Below are positions 8,455-17,918 of a DNA stretch of 64,000 nucleotides, piece after piece; the first letter of the stretch is position 1; every line of letters starts with the position of its first letter. The translations under genes and the position numbers were made by a program. The notes beneath the pieces are model-generated. The model saw only the letters and a program-made list of their open reading frames with translations, was not told the origin of the DNA and made no database searches. This stretch comes from a bacterium SCSIO 12844 (GTDB taxonomy: Bacteria > Pseudomonadota > Gammaproteobacteria > Francisellales > Francisellaceae), in the NCBI GenBank assembly GCA_024397935.1, contig CP073743.1, forward strand, positions 434,001 through 498,000, in the 5' to 3' direction.

Positions 8455-9630
8455 ATGGAACATACAGGGTTAATATTTACATTTTTCTTAATATTTTTTG
8501 GTGCTTCTATATTTGCAACGGTTGCTCTATATACAAGGCAAGCGATCATTGTTGCCTATATTGCGCTTGGGATGTTAGTTGGGCCTTATGGACTTAAATT
8601 TGTCCAAAGTACTGAGATGATATCAGAGGTATCTGACTTTGGTATTATGTTTTTATTATTCTTATTGGGTTTACATCTTCAATTAAAAAGTTTAATCGAA
8701 ATGTTAAATAAAATGGTAATTATTACCGTTGTTAGTAGTCTTGTATTTGCAACGATTACTATTGTTATTTGTTATGAGTTTGGTTTTAGTTTTGTTGAAA
8801 GTTTGCTCGTTGGTGTATGTATGATATTTTCAAGCACCATTATTTGTTTGAAGCTAATGCCAACGACAGCACTACATCATCAGCGTATTGGTAATATCGC
8901 CATTGGTATTTTGCTATTACAAGATATTATTGCTATTTTTATGTTAACCGTATTAGATTTATTAACAACAGGTGCAACTGAGTTTAACTGGTGGCGCTTG
9001 TTAATGATGTTTATTGCATTACCAGTACTCGTATTAATCGCTTATTATGCGGAAAAATTTATATTATTTAAGTTATTAAGGAAATTTAATCGCTATAAAG
9101 AATATATCTTTTTAGTTGCAATTGGTTGGTGCCTAGGCATGAGCCAATTGGCAACTACATTGGGTATTTCAAGTGAAATTGGTGCATTCATCGCAGGTGT
9201 TACCATCGCAAACTCTCCAATATCACAATATATTTCAGAAAATTTAAAACCTTTAAGAGATTTTTTCTTAATTATCTTTTTCTTTTCAGTGGGTGCAGGC
9301 TTTAACTTTCCTTTAATTATTGATGTTTGGCAAGTGGTGTTATTATTAACAGTGATCATTATGATCATTAAACCTATTGTCTATGGTGCATTATTTGCAA
9401 TTTTTGGTGAGAAGAAGAAAACTGCACTTGAAATTGGTGTTAGATTAGGCCAGGGTAGTGAGTTTTCATTATTACTTGGGTTTATGGCCTTTCAGGCAAG
9501 TGTATTAACCTCTCAAAGTTATACAGTAATACAAGCAGTAACGATACTAACGTTTATCATTTCTTCTTATATTGTTGTTTTATTTTATCCAAACCCAATT
9601 GCAATTTTCGATCGCTTACGTAGAGATTAG
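8455..9630 (+). CDS. CPA2-family monovalent cation:proton antiporter, without RCK domain
   Basis: 391 residues, about 11-12 helices, ending just after the last helix. LGISSEIGAFIAGVTIA and the early GPYGLKF are typical of KefB/KefC-type transporters. Kef proteins continue into a cytosolic RCK/TrkA-N nucleotide-binding domain; this one does not, so glutathione gating as in Kef is unlikely from this chain alone. Likely role: K+/H+ or Na+/H+ exchange at the inner membrane. It converges on mlaA with 9 bases between stops. Confidence 0.85.
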   Translation: MEHTGLIFTFFLIFFGASIFATVALYTRQAIIVAYIALGMLVGPYGLKFVQSTEMISEVSDFGIMFLLFLLGLHLQLKSLIEMLNKMVIITVVSSLVFATITIVICYEFGFSFVESLLVGVCMIFSSTIICLKLMPTTALHHQRIGNIAIGILLLQDIIAIFMLTVLDLLTTGATEFNWWRLLMMFIALPVLVLIAYYAEKFILFKLLRKFNRYKEYIFLVAIGWCLGMSQLATTLGISSEIGAFIAGVTIANSPISQYISENLKPLRDFFLIIFFFSVGAGFNFPLIIDVWQVVLLLTVIIMIIKPIVYGALFAIFGEKKKTALEIGVRLGQGSEFSLLLGFMAFQASVLTSQSYTVIQAVTILTFIISSYIVVLFYPNPIAIFDRLRRD

Positions 9631-9639
9631 CTAAGTTAA

Positions 9640-10359
9640 CTAAAATTCTTCATTTTTAAAATTGACACCTGCATCTGGATTTTTGTTTGGGTCAATAAGA
9701 TGATTCATATACTGTAAATAAGCATTTCTTGTTGCCACATAAGGATCGAATGCAAATTCAGTTAAGCTATTATATTGAGGCAGATAAATTGCTGATTGGT
9801 TTAATCCATAAATACCTGCAGTTGCAAGATTAAGTGGGAAAGGTATTTTACTATATTGTAGTGGATATAAATAATAATCTGGGATTAAGCCTATGGTATC
9901 TCGTACAGTTGAAGGGCCTATGATTGGTAGGACTAAATAAGCAGAGTTTGTATAACCCCATTTGGCAAGTGTTAGGCCAAAAGTTTGTGTGTGTCGATTA
10001 AGACCAACAGTTTTTGCGACATCAAAAAAACCAAAGACACCAAAAATTGTATTTAAAACTAAGCGGCTACTATCAACGAATGCATAGTACCACTCAGCTT
10101 GAAGTAAATCGTTAGTGATATTGCTAACATTACCAAGGTTTGTAAAAAAGTTATTAATACCACTTCTAAATTCACCAGGAACTGTATAAACATAAGCATC
10201 AGTTGCAGGGCCTACAGCATATTTATAAGCTTTATCATTAAAATTAAAAATAGCACGATTCATTGGTTCGTAGGGGTCTGGATTACTTTTAGTCGCACAA
10301 CTTGAGATAAACAGTACTGATAGCAATAGCAGTATAGAGTTAATAACCTGTTTATGCAT
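9640..10359 (-). CDS. mlaA: MlaA (VacJ) outer-membrane lipoprotein
   Basis: 239 residues from the ATG at 10359, preceded by TTGGA about 8 bases upstream. Lipoprotein signal with lipobox ISSC, acylated Cys21. DPYEPMNRAIFNFND follows at once, the MlaA/VacJ signature, and the family core continues to the end. MlaA removes misplaced phospholipid from the outer leaflet and passes it to the periplasmic MlaC relay. An in-frame ATG at 10401 would add 14 residues before the signal, but that ATG lies inside a TATAAT hexamer on this strand, so it is probably promoter rather than coding. No other mla gene is nearby. Confidence 0.93.
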   Translation of the reverse strand: MHKQVINSILLLLSVLFISSCATKSNPDPYEPMNRAIFNFNDKAYKYAVGPATDAYVYTVPGEFRSGINNFFTNLGNVSNITNDLLQAEWYYAFVDSSRLVLNTIFGVFGFFDVAKTVGLNRHTQTFGLTLAKWGYTNSAYLVLPIIGPSTVRDTIGLIPDYYLYPLQYSKIPFPLNLATAGIYGLNQSAIYLPQYNSLTEFAFDPYVATRNAYLQYMNHLIDPNKNPDAGVNFKNEEF

Positions 10360-10399
10360 TGATATTTCCAAGTGTTGTTTTAAATTACTTAAAAGCCGC

Positions 10400-10405
10400 A
10401 TTATA
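10400..10405 (-). promoter_or_regulatory. mlaA: Probable -10 hexamer (TATAAT) for mlaA
   Basis: On the minus strand these bases read TATAAT, 40 bases before the mlaA start. The matching -35 region is weak. The value of the site is that it argues against the upstream ATG at 10401 as the mlaA start. Confidence 0.45.
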
Positions 10406-10443
10406 CTTTCTATTAATTGCCTGTGTACACTTATTTTTTAGTG

Positions 10444-10494
10444 GTATACTATCTTAGTATACGTTGTTTTTGAAAATAATGTTCAAAAACAACG
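10444..10494. repeat. Two abutting palindromes in the mlaA/ubiG divergent spacer
   Basis: GTATACTA-TCT-TAGTATAC (10444-10462) is an 8-base perfect inverted repeat with a 3-base spacer. Its last base begins a second structure: CGTTGTTTTTGAA (10462-10474), 7-base loop, TTCAAAAACAACG (10482-10494), a perfect 13-bp stem. The first looks like an operator. The second could fold as an RNA or DNA hairpin; it lacks a following U-tract on the plus strand and sits between divergent starts, so an ordinary terminator is unlikely. Confidence 0.6.
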
Positions 10495-10552
10495 AGGCAA
10501 GATTATTAAAAAAATTTAATTATGGTATAAAAAATATTCGAGTTTTAATGTG

Positions 10553-11248
10553 ATGAATGTCGATCAAAAAGAAATAGAAAAGTTTTCAGAGTTGTCAAAT
10601 AAATGGTGGGATGCTCGTGGTGAGTTATGGACTTTACATGCAGTGAATCCATTACGAGTTGAGTTTATTCAGCGTAATATCAATTTAAATGGTAAAAAAG
10701 TACTCGACGTCGGCTGTGGTGGTGGCATTTTATCTGAGGCAATGGCCAAAGCTGGTGGTGATATAACAGGTTTGGATTTAAGTGAAGATGTTCTAAAAGC
10801 TGCAAGGTTACACATAGAAGATCAGGCGATTCATGTTAATTATGTCTGTCAAAATATTGAAAGTTATGCCGAAGAAAACCAACAGCGATTTGATGTAATT
10901 ACATGTCTTGAAATGCTTGAACATGTGCCAGAACCAGAGGCGGTAATTAATGCTTGTTATCAGGCATTAAAACCAGGTGGAATTGCATTTTTTTCTACAT
11001 TAAATCGAAATGCTAAATCTTATCTTTTAGCTATTATTGCAGCAGAGTATGTTATGGGGATGATACCAAAAGGAACACATCAATATCATCGTTTTATTAA
11101 ACCCTCGGAATTGGTTCAATGGAGTCAATCAATTGGATTTGAGCCACATGAGATCACTGGAATCCACTATAATCCTATTATAAAGCAATTTAAATTAGGA
11201 AAAAATGTTGATGTTAACTACATCCTTGCCGTTAAAAAACAAAATTAA
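10553..11248 (+). CDS. ubiG: Ubiquinone biosynthesis O-methyltransferase UbiG
   Basis: 231 residues from ATG 10553; a GTG at 10550 in the same frame is an alternative, and no strong ribosome site distinguishes them. FSELSNKWWDARGE near the N-terminus and the SAM loop VLDVGCGGGIL at 51-61 are typical, as is LKPGGIAFFSTLNRN. UbiG performs both O-methylations of ubiquinone synthesis. With ubiC, ubiA and ubiK elsewhere in the window it supports a complete aerobic quinone pathway. The 3' end overlaps the next gene by 44 bases. Confidence 0.95.
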   Translation: MNVDQKEIEKFSELSNKWWDARGELWTLHAVNPLRVEFIQRNINLNGKKVLDVGCGGGILSEAMAKAGGDITGLDLSEDVLKAARLHIEDQAIHVNYVCQNIESYAEENQQRFDVITCLEMLEHVPEPEAVINACYQALKPGGIAFFSTLNRNAKSYLLAIIAAEYVMGMIPKGTHQYHRFIKPSELVQWSQSIGFEPHEITGIHYNPIIKQFKLGKNVDVNYILAVKKQN

Positions 11249-11897
11249 AGGCATTTTTTTTGACTTAGATGGTACATTAGAAGATACAGCTGGTGGTATT
11301 TTAGCAACGGTTGAATATATCTGTAATCGCTTTGATATTCCTTATGCCGGTGATGATAAATTGCGTCCTTATGCAGGTGAAGGTTTAGTTTACTTAATGC
11401 GTTTATGTCAGGCTGATTTGGCTGATGAAGTATTACAGCAAGGTTTTTTAAGTGGCTTATTATATTATCGTCAAGAAGGTCATCGTTATAACCGCCCATT
11501 TCCAGGTGTTGAGGGTTTATTATCATTATTAGATCAACAAGGTATAATTTGGGGCATTGTTACCAATAAAGTACGCTCTATTATTAAGCCATCATTAGAT
11601 AATTTACCTTTACTGCCTTTAAGTGAATTAATTATTTGCCAAGATGATTTACCAAGACATAAGCCAGATCCTTTACCATTAAAAGAGATTTGTTATCGAA
11701 GTGGTATTACACCTGAAGAAGCATTATTTGTCGGTGATTCACTAAGCGATATGAAAGCTGCCGAAGCTGCAGGGTTATATGGTATTTTTGTTACTTATGG
11801 TTATGGTAAATATAATCAATTAAAGGCATCTGGGATAAAAAGTGGTACAATTGACCATTTGGATGAATTAAAAATATGGCTTACATCTACCAGTTAG
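11205..11897 (+). CDS. gph: HAD phosphatase, phosphoglycolate phosphatase/MupP-like
   Basis: 230 residues. HAD motif I is FFDLDGTL with Asp20 nucleophile and Asp22; motif III is the Lys of KPDP; motif IV is FVGDSLSDMKAA. The ubiG-gph order is common in gammaproteobacteria, where this gene encodes phosphoglycolate phosphatase or the MurNAc-6-phosphate phosphatase MupP. Motifs alone do not separate the two. The start lies inside ubiG; a second ATG two codons later (11211) is possible. The 3' end overlaps the next start by 22 bases, so the three genes form one tight unit. Confidence 0.88.
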   Translation: MLMLTTSLPLKNKIKGIFFDLDGTLEDTAGGILATVEYICNRFDIPYAGDDKLRPYAGEGLVYLMRLCQADLADEVLQQGFLSGLLYYRQEGHRYNRPFPGVEGLLSLLDQQGIIWGIVTNKVRSIIKPSLDNLPLLPLSELIICQDDLPRHKPDPLPLKEICYRSGITPEEALFVGDSLSDMKAAEAAGLYGIFVTYGYGKYNQLKASGIKSGTIDHLDELKIWLTSTS

Positions 11898-12694
11898 AAC
11901 AATTTGAAACCAACCCGAAATTATATAGTCATTTATATTACTGTTATCGAAAAGTATTTGATGAGCAAACTAAACAGAAATTGATGTTATTTGAAAATGT
12001 ACACTTTCAGATGATTAAAACTGCTTGGTTTTATCAAGATCAAGATGTGGCTCGGCAAAAATTAATTTGGTGGCATGAAGAATTAAAAAATACTTTTAAT
12101 GGATCACCACAGCACCCAATTAGTAAACAATTAAATCAAATTGATTTAACAAATAATCAACAGCAATTAATTATAGAAATGAGCGAATATGCATTAGCGT
12201 TTGTAATTTATGATAGTCAGGTTGATTCATATGAAGTTTTAGTGAGTCATTTGATTAATTATTTTTATGCTTTTGAAAAATTGAAAGCTTCTTGTTTTGT
12301 TAGTAATGATTTGGAAACTAATATAAGACCAATTGCAGAGATAATTGCATTAGTACATTATATTTATTTTTTACCTGAATTAATGAAAAGAGATTTATTG
12401 TTACCAACAGATAGTTATTTAAATCACTACAACGTCACGTTAGCACAATTAAAACAATATAAGCTATCAGAGGGCATAACTTATTGGCTTAACTCATTAA
12501 ACAAACAAGTTCAAAAGATACATAAAACGTTAAAATCACAGTTAAACTTAAAAAGTAAAAAGCAATTAAAGCCTTTAATGATTAATTTAAACCTGTGGTT
12601 AAAATTATTAAAAGAAACTAAAAAAAATAATTATGATTTATTTAATACACAGATTCAGTTATCGCCTGTGCAGATGTTATTACAAAGTGTTTAG
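11876..12694 (+). CDS. Squalene/phytoene synthase-like protein, probably non-canonical
   Basis: 272 residues. An early segment with QDVARQKLIWWHEEL followed by the short HPISKQL motif resembles the squalene/phytoene synthase superfamily members that often follow gph-like genes, related to NDUFAF6. I do not see the two DxxxD aspartate motifs needed for prenyl-diphosphate chemistry, so isoprenoid synthesis is doubtful. It begins inside the phosphatase gene (22-base overlap), which implies translational coupling with ubiG-gph. Function unknown. Confidence 0.55.
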   Translation: MAYIYQLEQFETNPKLYSHLYYCYRKVFDEQTKQKLMLFENVHFQMIKTAWFYQDQDVARQKLIWWHEELKNTFNGSPQHPISKQLNQIDLTNNQQQLIIEMSEYALAFVIYDSQVDSYEVLVSHLINYFYAFEKLKASCFVSNDLETNIRPIAEIIALVHYIYFLPELMKRDLLLPTDSYLNHYNVTLAQLKQYKLSEGITYWLNSLNKQVQKIHKTLKSQLNLKSKKQLKPLMINLNLWLKLLKETKKNNYDLFNTQIQLSPVQMLLQSV

Positions 12695-12789
12695 TTTTTT
12701 GCTATAGCTTATTTGATATTATATTTAAAATTTGATATATTGATTCTATGGTGGGGTGGTTATTCAGTAATTTTTATAAAATAATTCGC

Positions 12790-12818
12790 TCCAATTAATA
12801 GTTTTAGTTGAATTGGGG
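12790..12818 (+). promoter_or_regulatory. Possible hairpin sequestering the ribosome site of the Fic-like gene
   Basis: CTCCAATT (12790-12797) can pair with AATTGGGG (12811-12818) through one wobble, leaving a 13-base loop. The G-rich arm is the start of GGGGGGAG, the Shine-Dalgarno sequence for the ATG at 12825. The structure would hide the ribosome site and could make translation conditional. Confidence 0.35.
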
Positions 12819-12824
12819 GGAGTT

Positions 12825-13952
12825 ATGTCAAATATTACAAATAGAGATTTAATTGAATTTTTTGAGAAAAATCCTAAGGCATTAGTTCTTTTATTTTGGG
12901 ATGGTGTAAAAACAGTTGATTCAAAGTTAAAAACGCCATCAGAAATAGAAAAACAAGAACAAGGTTATTTTAAAGCATTAGCCAGTGCATTTTTAAATCG
13001 TTTGGGCTCAAATACAGAATTAACATCAAATGAGATTAAATCACTACATAAAGACTGTCAGAATAGTGTCAATGGATTGAATAAAAATGTGGGGATGGGC
13101 TTTACTGCAGGTATGCAACAATTTGAAGCTAAAATAAGTACCTTAGAACAATTTAAAAGTCACCTTGATCATCACCTAATGATTAAACAGCAATTAGATA
13201 GTAAGGGTAGCTTAAATGAAGAATATAAAGAAGATATACTTAATCTGCATATGCAGCTATATGATAAAAATTTCAAAAGAACAGTTCCTATAAATGAACT
13301 AGTGAATACAAAATTAGATAATAGTGATATTGAAAGATTTAATAAAATTACATATATAAATTTATATGATAATAACTCTCTTGTGTCTGAATTGGTTAAT
13401 TCTATTTTAGAGCAGTACCATAGTAATATAAGTGCTAGTCAAACCGAAGATGATAAATTAACTGCTATTATCAATATGGCTCAATCTTTAGAACGATTGC
13501 ATCCTTTTACTGATGCAAACTGTAGAACACTATGTATGGTACTTTTAAATTTAGAGTTAATAAAAAATGGATTACTGCCTAGCCTACAGGATAACCCAAA
13601 TTTATTTGAATCATTGCCAGCTACAGACTTAGTGAATAAAATAAAGGAAGGCCAACAACGTTTTCAATGTTTGTTCAATGATGAATTAACAATTGATCAA
13701 CTAGAGTATAGACTTGAAAATAATCAGCTTGAAAAAATATCTAGTAGTTGGCTAAATGATGATTTGCTTGATAGTGAGATAGTTTCACAAATGATACAGT
13801 TAATTACTGATGTTGGTAATGACATTAGTCATAATACTAGTGACTCTGATGTGTTTTATAATGAGCTAAATAATCAGCCTAAACTATTGTTTATGGATAG
13901 TTTTTGTAATTTTGAAGATATAGAAGAAAGCTTAAATCAATTTAGTAACTAA
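12825..13952 (+). CDS. Fic-like domain protein, candidate effector
   Basis: 375 residues from the ATG at 12825, preceded by GGGGGGAG at 12815-12822; an upstream TTG overlaps that site. No signal peptide or membrane segment. Residues 226-235 read HPFTDANCRT, matching the Fic active-site loop HPFx(D/E)GNGR except that both glycines are replaced (Ala, Cys). The catalytic His, acidic residue, Asn and Arg are kept, and the helix before it (MAQSLERL) fits the Fic fold. Fic enzymes transfer AMP or related groups to target proteins. I see no clear inhibitory S/T-x3-E-G/N helix. The rest of the protein is unfamiliar. The paralogue-bearing gene 14016-15143 follows after 63 bases. Confidence 0.6.
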   Translation: MSNITNRDLIEFFEKNPKALVLLFWDGVKTVDSKLKTPSEIEKQEQGYFKALASAFLNRLGSNTELTSNEIKSLHKDCQNSVNGLNKNVGMGFTAGMQQFEAKISTLEQFKSHLDHHLMIKQQLDSKGSLNEEYKEDILNLHMQLYDKNFKRTVPINELVNTKLDNSDIERFNKITYINLYDNNSLVSELVNSILEQYHSNISASQTEDDKLTAIINMAQSLERLHPFTDANCRTLCMVLLNLELIKNGLLPSLQDNPNLFESLPATDLVNKIKEGQQRFQCLFNDELTIDQLEYRLENNQLEKISSSWLNDDLLDSEIVSQMIQLITDVGNDISHNTSDSDVFYNELNNQPKLLFMDSFCNFEDIEESLNQFSN

Positions 13953-14015
13953 ATAGTATTTATATAAAAAAGTAATTAATTTTTAACTATATTGGTTTAT
14001 GCGGGGAGGCGTATT

Positions 14016-15143
14016 ATGTTAAATTTAGATAATCTATATCGAAATCGATTTCAAATTCACAAAGTTCATATTTTAAATCTTAATCTTAATGGTGATGAAT
14101 TGAGTCAAAAATTTGAACCTGGTATAAAGCCAGGGCAAAGGTATTATGATGCACCTAGTGGTAATCAAGCAAATTTAAGTAGTAAAAAAGTTAATCTAGC
14201 TTATATTCAAGAGCAAAAGCAAATTGTAAAAGACCAAAATATACAATGGGATAGTCGAAACAGTTTTACATGCGAAGAATATGAAAGATTATCAGAGTTA
14301 CGACAGCTGCAGTTAGAAAGACTACATGCAATCAAAGATGAAGTTAAAGGTATTGTTACTTTTCAAGGTGCAAATGCAGCTTTAGATGAATTAACGGAAC
14401 AATCAGTTTTGGAACGTATCAATAAAATAAAAGATGTTGTCTATTTTGAAAAGAAGGAAAATGTATTTCAAATTAATCACTGTGCACGCATTATTAATTT
14501 TTATAATGATCAATTTGCTCAAAGTGATGGTGTACTTGACGCGGATGTAAAACAGTTATTTCTTAAAGAGTGTGGCTTGCCATTAGATACAAATATTGAT
14601 CAAGTATGCCAATATGAAAGAAAAGTTGATCAATTAGCTACTAAAATTAATTATTTAAATACCCATTCAGAAAATTATTTCACATTTCAGAATTATCAAG
14701 GAGCAGAGCTATTAGGTAGTGTTATAGCTAAAATAATGAAACTAGATAATATAGAGAGTAATTATAGTGCGATAGAGCAATTAGATTTAGCAGATGAGAC
14801 AATAAGTCAGTTTATTAAATTTATTAACACAAAAGATATAGAGTCTATTTTAAATGAGCATGAAATTATTTCTTCCAAATTAAACTTCACAGATATGTTT
14901 AAATCTCAAAATTGTGTAATTTTAGGTGATGTAAAATATACAGTTCCAAGAGATTTATATAATCAATGTAAGCATTTTTTTGAAAGTAATAGTCATAAAA
15001 TTTCAGATAAGCATTTAGAAAAATTAACTTTTAGAGAAGACTTTATCAATGGTAGAGAAAAGTCTACAAAAAATCCTTTAATTATTTTTCTAAACGCTAA
15101 TATAACTACAAATGAAAAAACGGTAGGGCGGGCGGTTAAATAA
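14016..15143 (+). CDS. Unknown effector-like protein sharing a module with the 1558-aa protein
   Basis: 375 residues from the ATG at 14016, with GGGGAGG at 14003-14009. No signal peptide, no membrane helix, rich in Asn, Lys, Gln and Glu. Residues about 77-215 align with about 1076-1225 of the protein at 44090-48766: common elements are W-D-x-R-N, EY, RLHAIKDE(V/L)KG, VTF, RIIN-x-YNDQF and LFLKE. The module is therefore a real unit, but I recognise no named domain in it. The C-terminal third (220-375) has no counterpart there. Position behind the Fic-like gene suggests a small effector island between core genes. Confidence 0.6.
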   Translation: MLNLDNLYRNRFQIHKVHILNLNLNGDELSQKFEPGIKPGQRYYDAPSGNQANLSSKKVNLAYIQEQKQIVKDQNIQWDSRNSFTCEEYERLSELRQLQLERLHAIKDEVKGIVTFQGANAALDELTEQSVLERINKIKDVVYFEKKENVFQINHCARIINFYNDQFAQSDGVLDADVKQLFLKECGLPLDTNIDQVCQYERKVDQLATKINYLNTHSENYFTFQNYQGAELLGSVIAKIMKLDNIESNYSAIEQLDLADETISQFIKFINTKDIESILNEHEIISSKLNFTDMFKSQNCVILGDVKYTVPRDLYNQCKHFFESNSHKISDKHLEKLTFREDFINGREKSTKNPLIIFLNANITTNEKTVGRAVK

Positions 15144-15212
15144 CAATAGTGCTATTAGAATTTAATAAAAATTACAAAAATTAAAAATTCGCACTTCAAT
15201 GAACATTAACGC

Positions 15213-15241
15213 TTGCACTTAATGGTGCAAACCTATATACT
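15213..15241 (+). promoter_or_regulatory. Sigma-70 promoter of the atp operon
   Basis: TTGCAC (15213-15218), 17-base spacer, TATACT (15236-15241), so transcription should begin near 15248, about 43 bases before atpI. This is the best-matching housekeeping promoter I see in the window. It also rules out the in-frame TTG at 15213 as the atpI start. Confidence 0.75.
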
Positions 15242-15290
15242 TTGCGCAAATTTTAATCCTTTAATAGAGATAGGAACTAGTTTAAAGAGA

Positions 15291-16458
<1,168 letters not shown>

Positions 16459-16520
16459 AAAAATTTTGAAGTTTAAAAGTAAAAGCGTAATCAAACACTA
16501 GAAACTAAGGAGTAACGTAA

Positions 16521-16808
<288 letters not shown>

Positions 16809-16866
16809 ATTGATAATTAATCATTTAAACTTAGATGTTTTAAGTAGGTAACCATTAGGAGATGAT

Positions 16867-17337
16867 ATGAATATTAACCTCACCCTGATTGGTCAGATGA
16901 TTACTTTTGCAATTTTTGTTGCATTTACGATGAAGTATGTATGGCCGCCATTACGTGTAGCTTTACATGAACGTAAGAAAAAAATTGTAGAAGGCTTAGC
17001 TCAATCTGATCGTGCAGCGAAAGAATTAGAATTAGCACAGCGTCAGGCTAAAGAAATTATAAATGAGGCTAAAGCTCAATCGACTGTTATTATTGAGCAA
17101 GCAAATGAGCGTGCTCATAAGATGGATGAAGAAGCAAAAGAAGAAGCGCGACTAGCAGCTGAACGTATCAAGCATGCAGCATTATCTGAAATTAATTCAG
17201 AAAAGCTTCGTGTGCGTGATCAATTGAAGCATGAAGTTGCACAAATTGCTATTTTAGGTGCCGAAAAAGTTGTTGGTAATCAATTTGATAAAGCAGCAAA
17301 TGATCGAGCATTGGAAAAATTAATGGCTGAGATTTAG
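16867..17337 (+). CDS. atpF: F1Fo ATP synthase subunit b
   Basis: 156 residues, same length as the E. coli protein. One N-terminal helix (about 5-24) is followed by the charged, alanine-rich coiled coil of the peripheral stalk. Starts with [10 protein letters not shown], close to the family consensus. TAGGAG precedes the start. Confidence 0.96.
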   Translation: MNINLTLIGQMITFAIFVAFTMKYVWPPLRVALHERKKKIVEGLAQSDRAAKELELAQRQAKEIINEAKAQSTVIIEQANERAHKMDEEAKEEARLAAERIKHAALSEINSEKLRVRDQLKHEVAQIAILGAEKVVGNQFDKAANDRALEKLMAEI

Positions 17338-17362
17338 AGATTCAAAAAGGTAAGAAAAAACG

Positions 17363-17896
17363 ATGGCGGAACTTTACCATTTAGCTAGGCCGTATGCTAA
17401 AGCAGCATTTGAATATGCAGATGAAAAGGGTGTATTGAAAGAATGGTTATCATTATTTCAGTTAGCTGAGAAAGCAATTTTATGTGATGAAATTACTCAG
17501 TATTTAAATCACCCTGAAGTATCTCAAATTCAAATTGTTCAAACAGTAATTAGCATTTTAAATATACAGGATCAAGCATATATTAATTTATTAACTGTAA
17601 TCGCTCAAAATAAACGCTTGGCTTTATTTGGTGCTATTAGTGAGCTGTATGCTGATTTTAAAGCAAAAAAAGAACGATCAGTTTATGCAGTGATGACCTC
17701 TGCTTTTGATCTGTCTGATCAAATTGTATTAGCAATGAAAAATAAACTTGAGCAAAAATTTAATGCTGAAGTTAAGCTTGAGACACAAATTGATCCAAGT
17801 TTGATTGGTGGCGCTGTAATACAAGTAGGTGATTTAGTAATTGATGGTTCCGTATTAGGTAATTTTCGACGTTTAAAACAAGAGCTTTTAGCTTAA
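17363..17896 (+). CDS. atpH: F1Fo ATP synthase subunit delta
   Basis: 177 residues, E. coli length. LARPYAKAAFEYA at the N-terminus and SLIGGAVIQVGDLVIDGSVLGN near the C-terminus (shared pattern around residues 153-172) are the delta/OSCP signatures. It joins the peripheral stalk to the top of F1. Confidence 0.96.
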   Translation: MAELYHLARPYAKAAFEYADEKGVLKEWLSLFQLAEKAILCDEITQYLNHPEVSQIQIVQTVISILNIQDQAYINLLTVIAQNKRLALFGAISELYADFKAKKERSVYAVMTSAFDLSDQIVLAMKNKLEQKFNAEVKLETQIDPSLIGGAVIQVGDLVIDGSVLGNFRRLKQELLA

Positions 17897-17918
17897 AGTA
17901 ATTGGTAGGTAAATGGTT

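Noticed and set aside
15213..15290. N-terminal extension of AtpI starting at the TTG at 15213
   Set aside because: The TTG is the first half of the TTGCAC -35 hexamer, and the transcription start is predicted about 35 bases further on, so this stretch would mostly not be in the mRNA.
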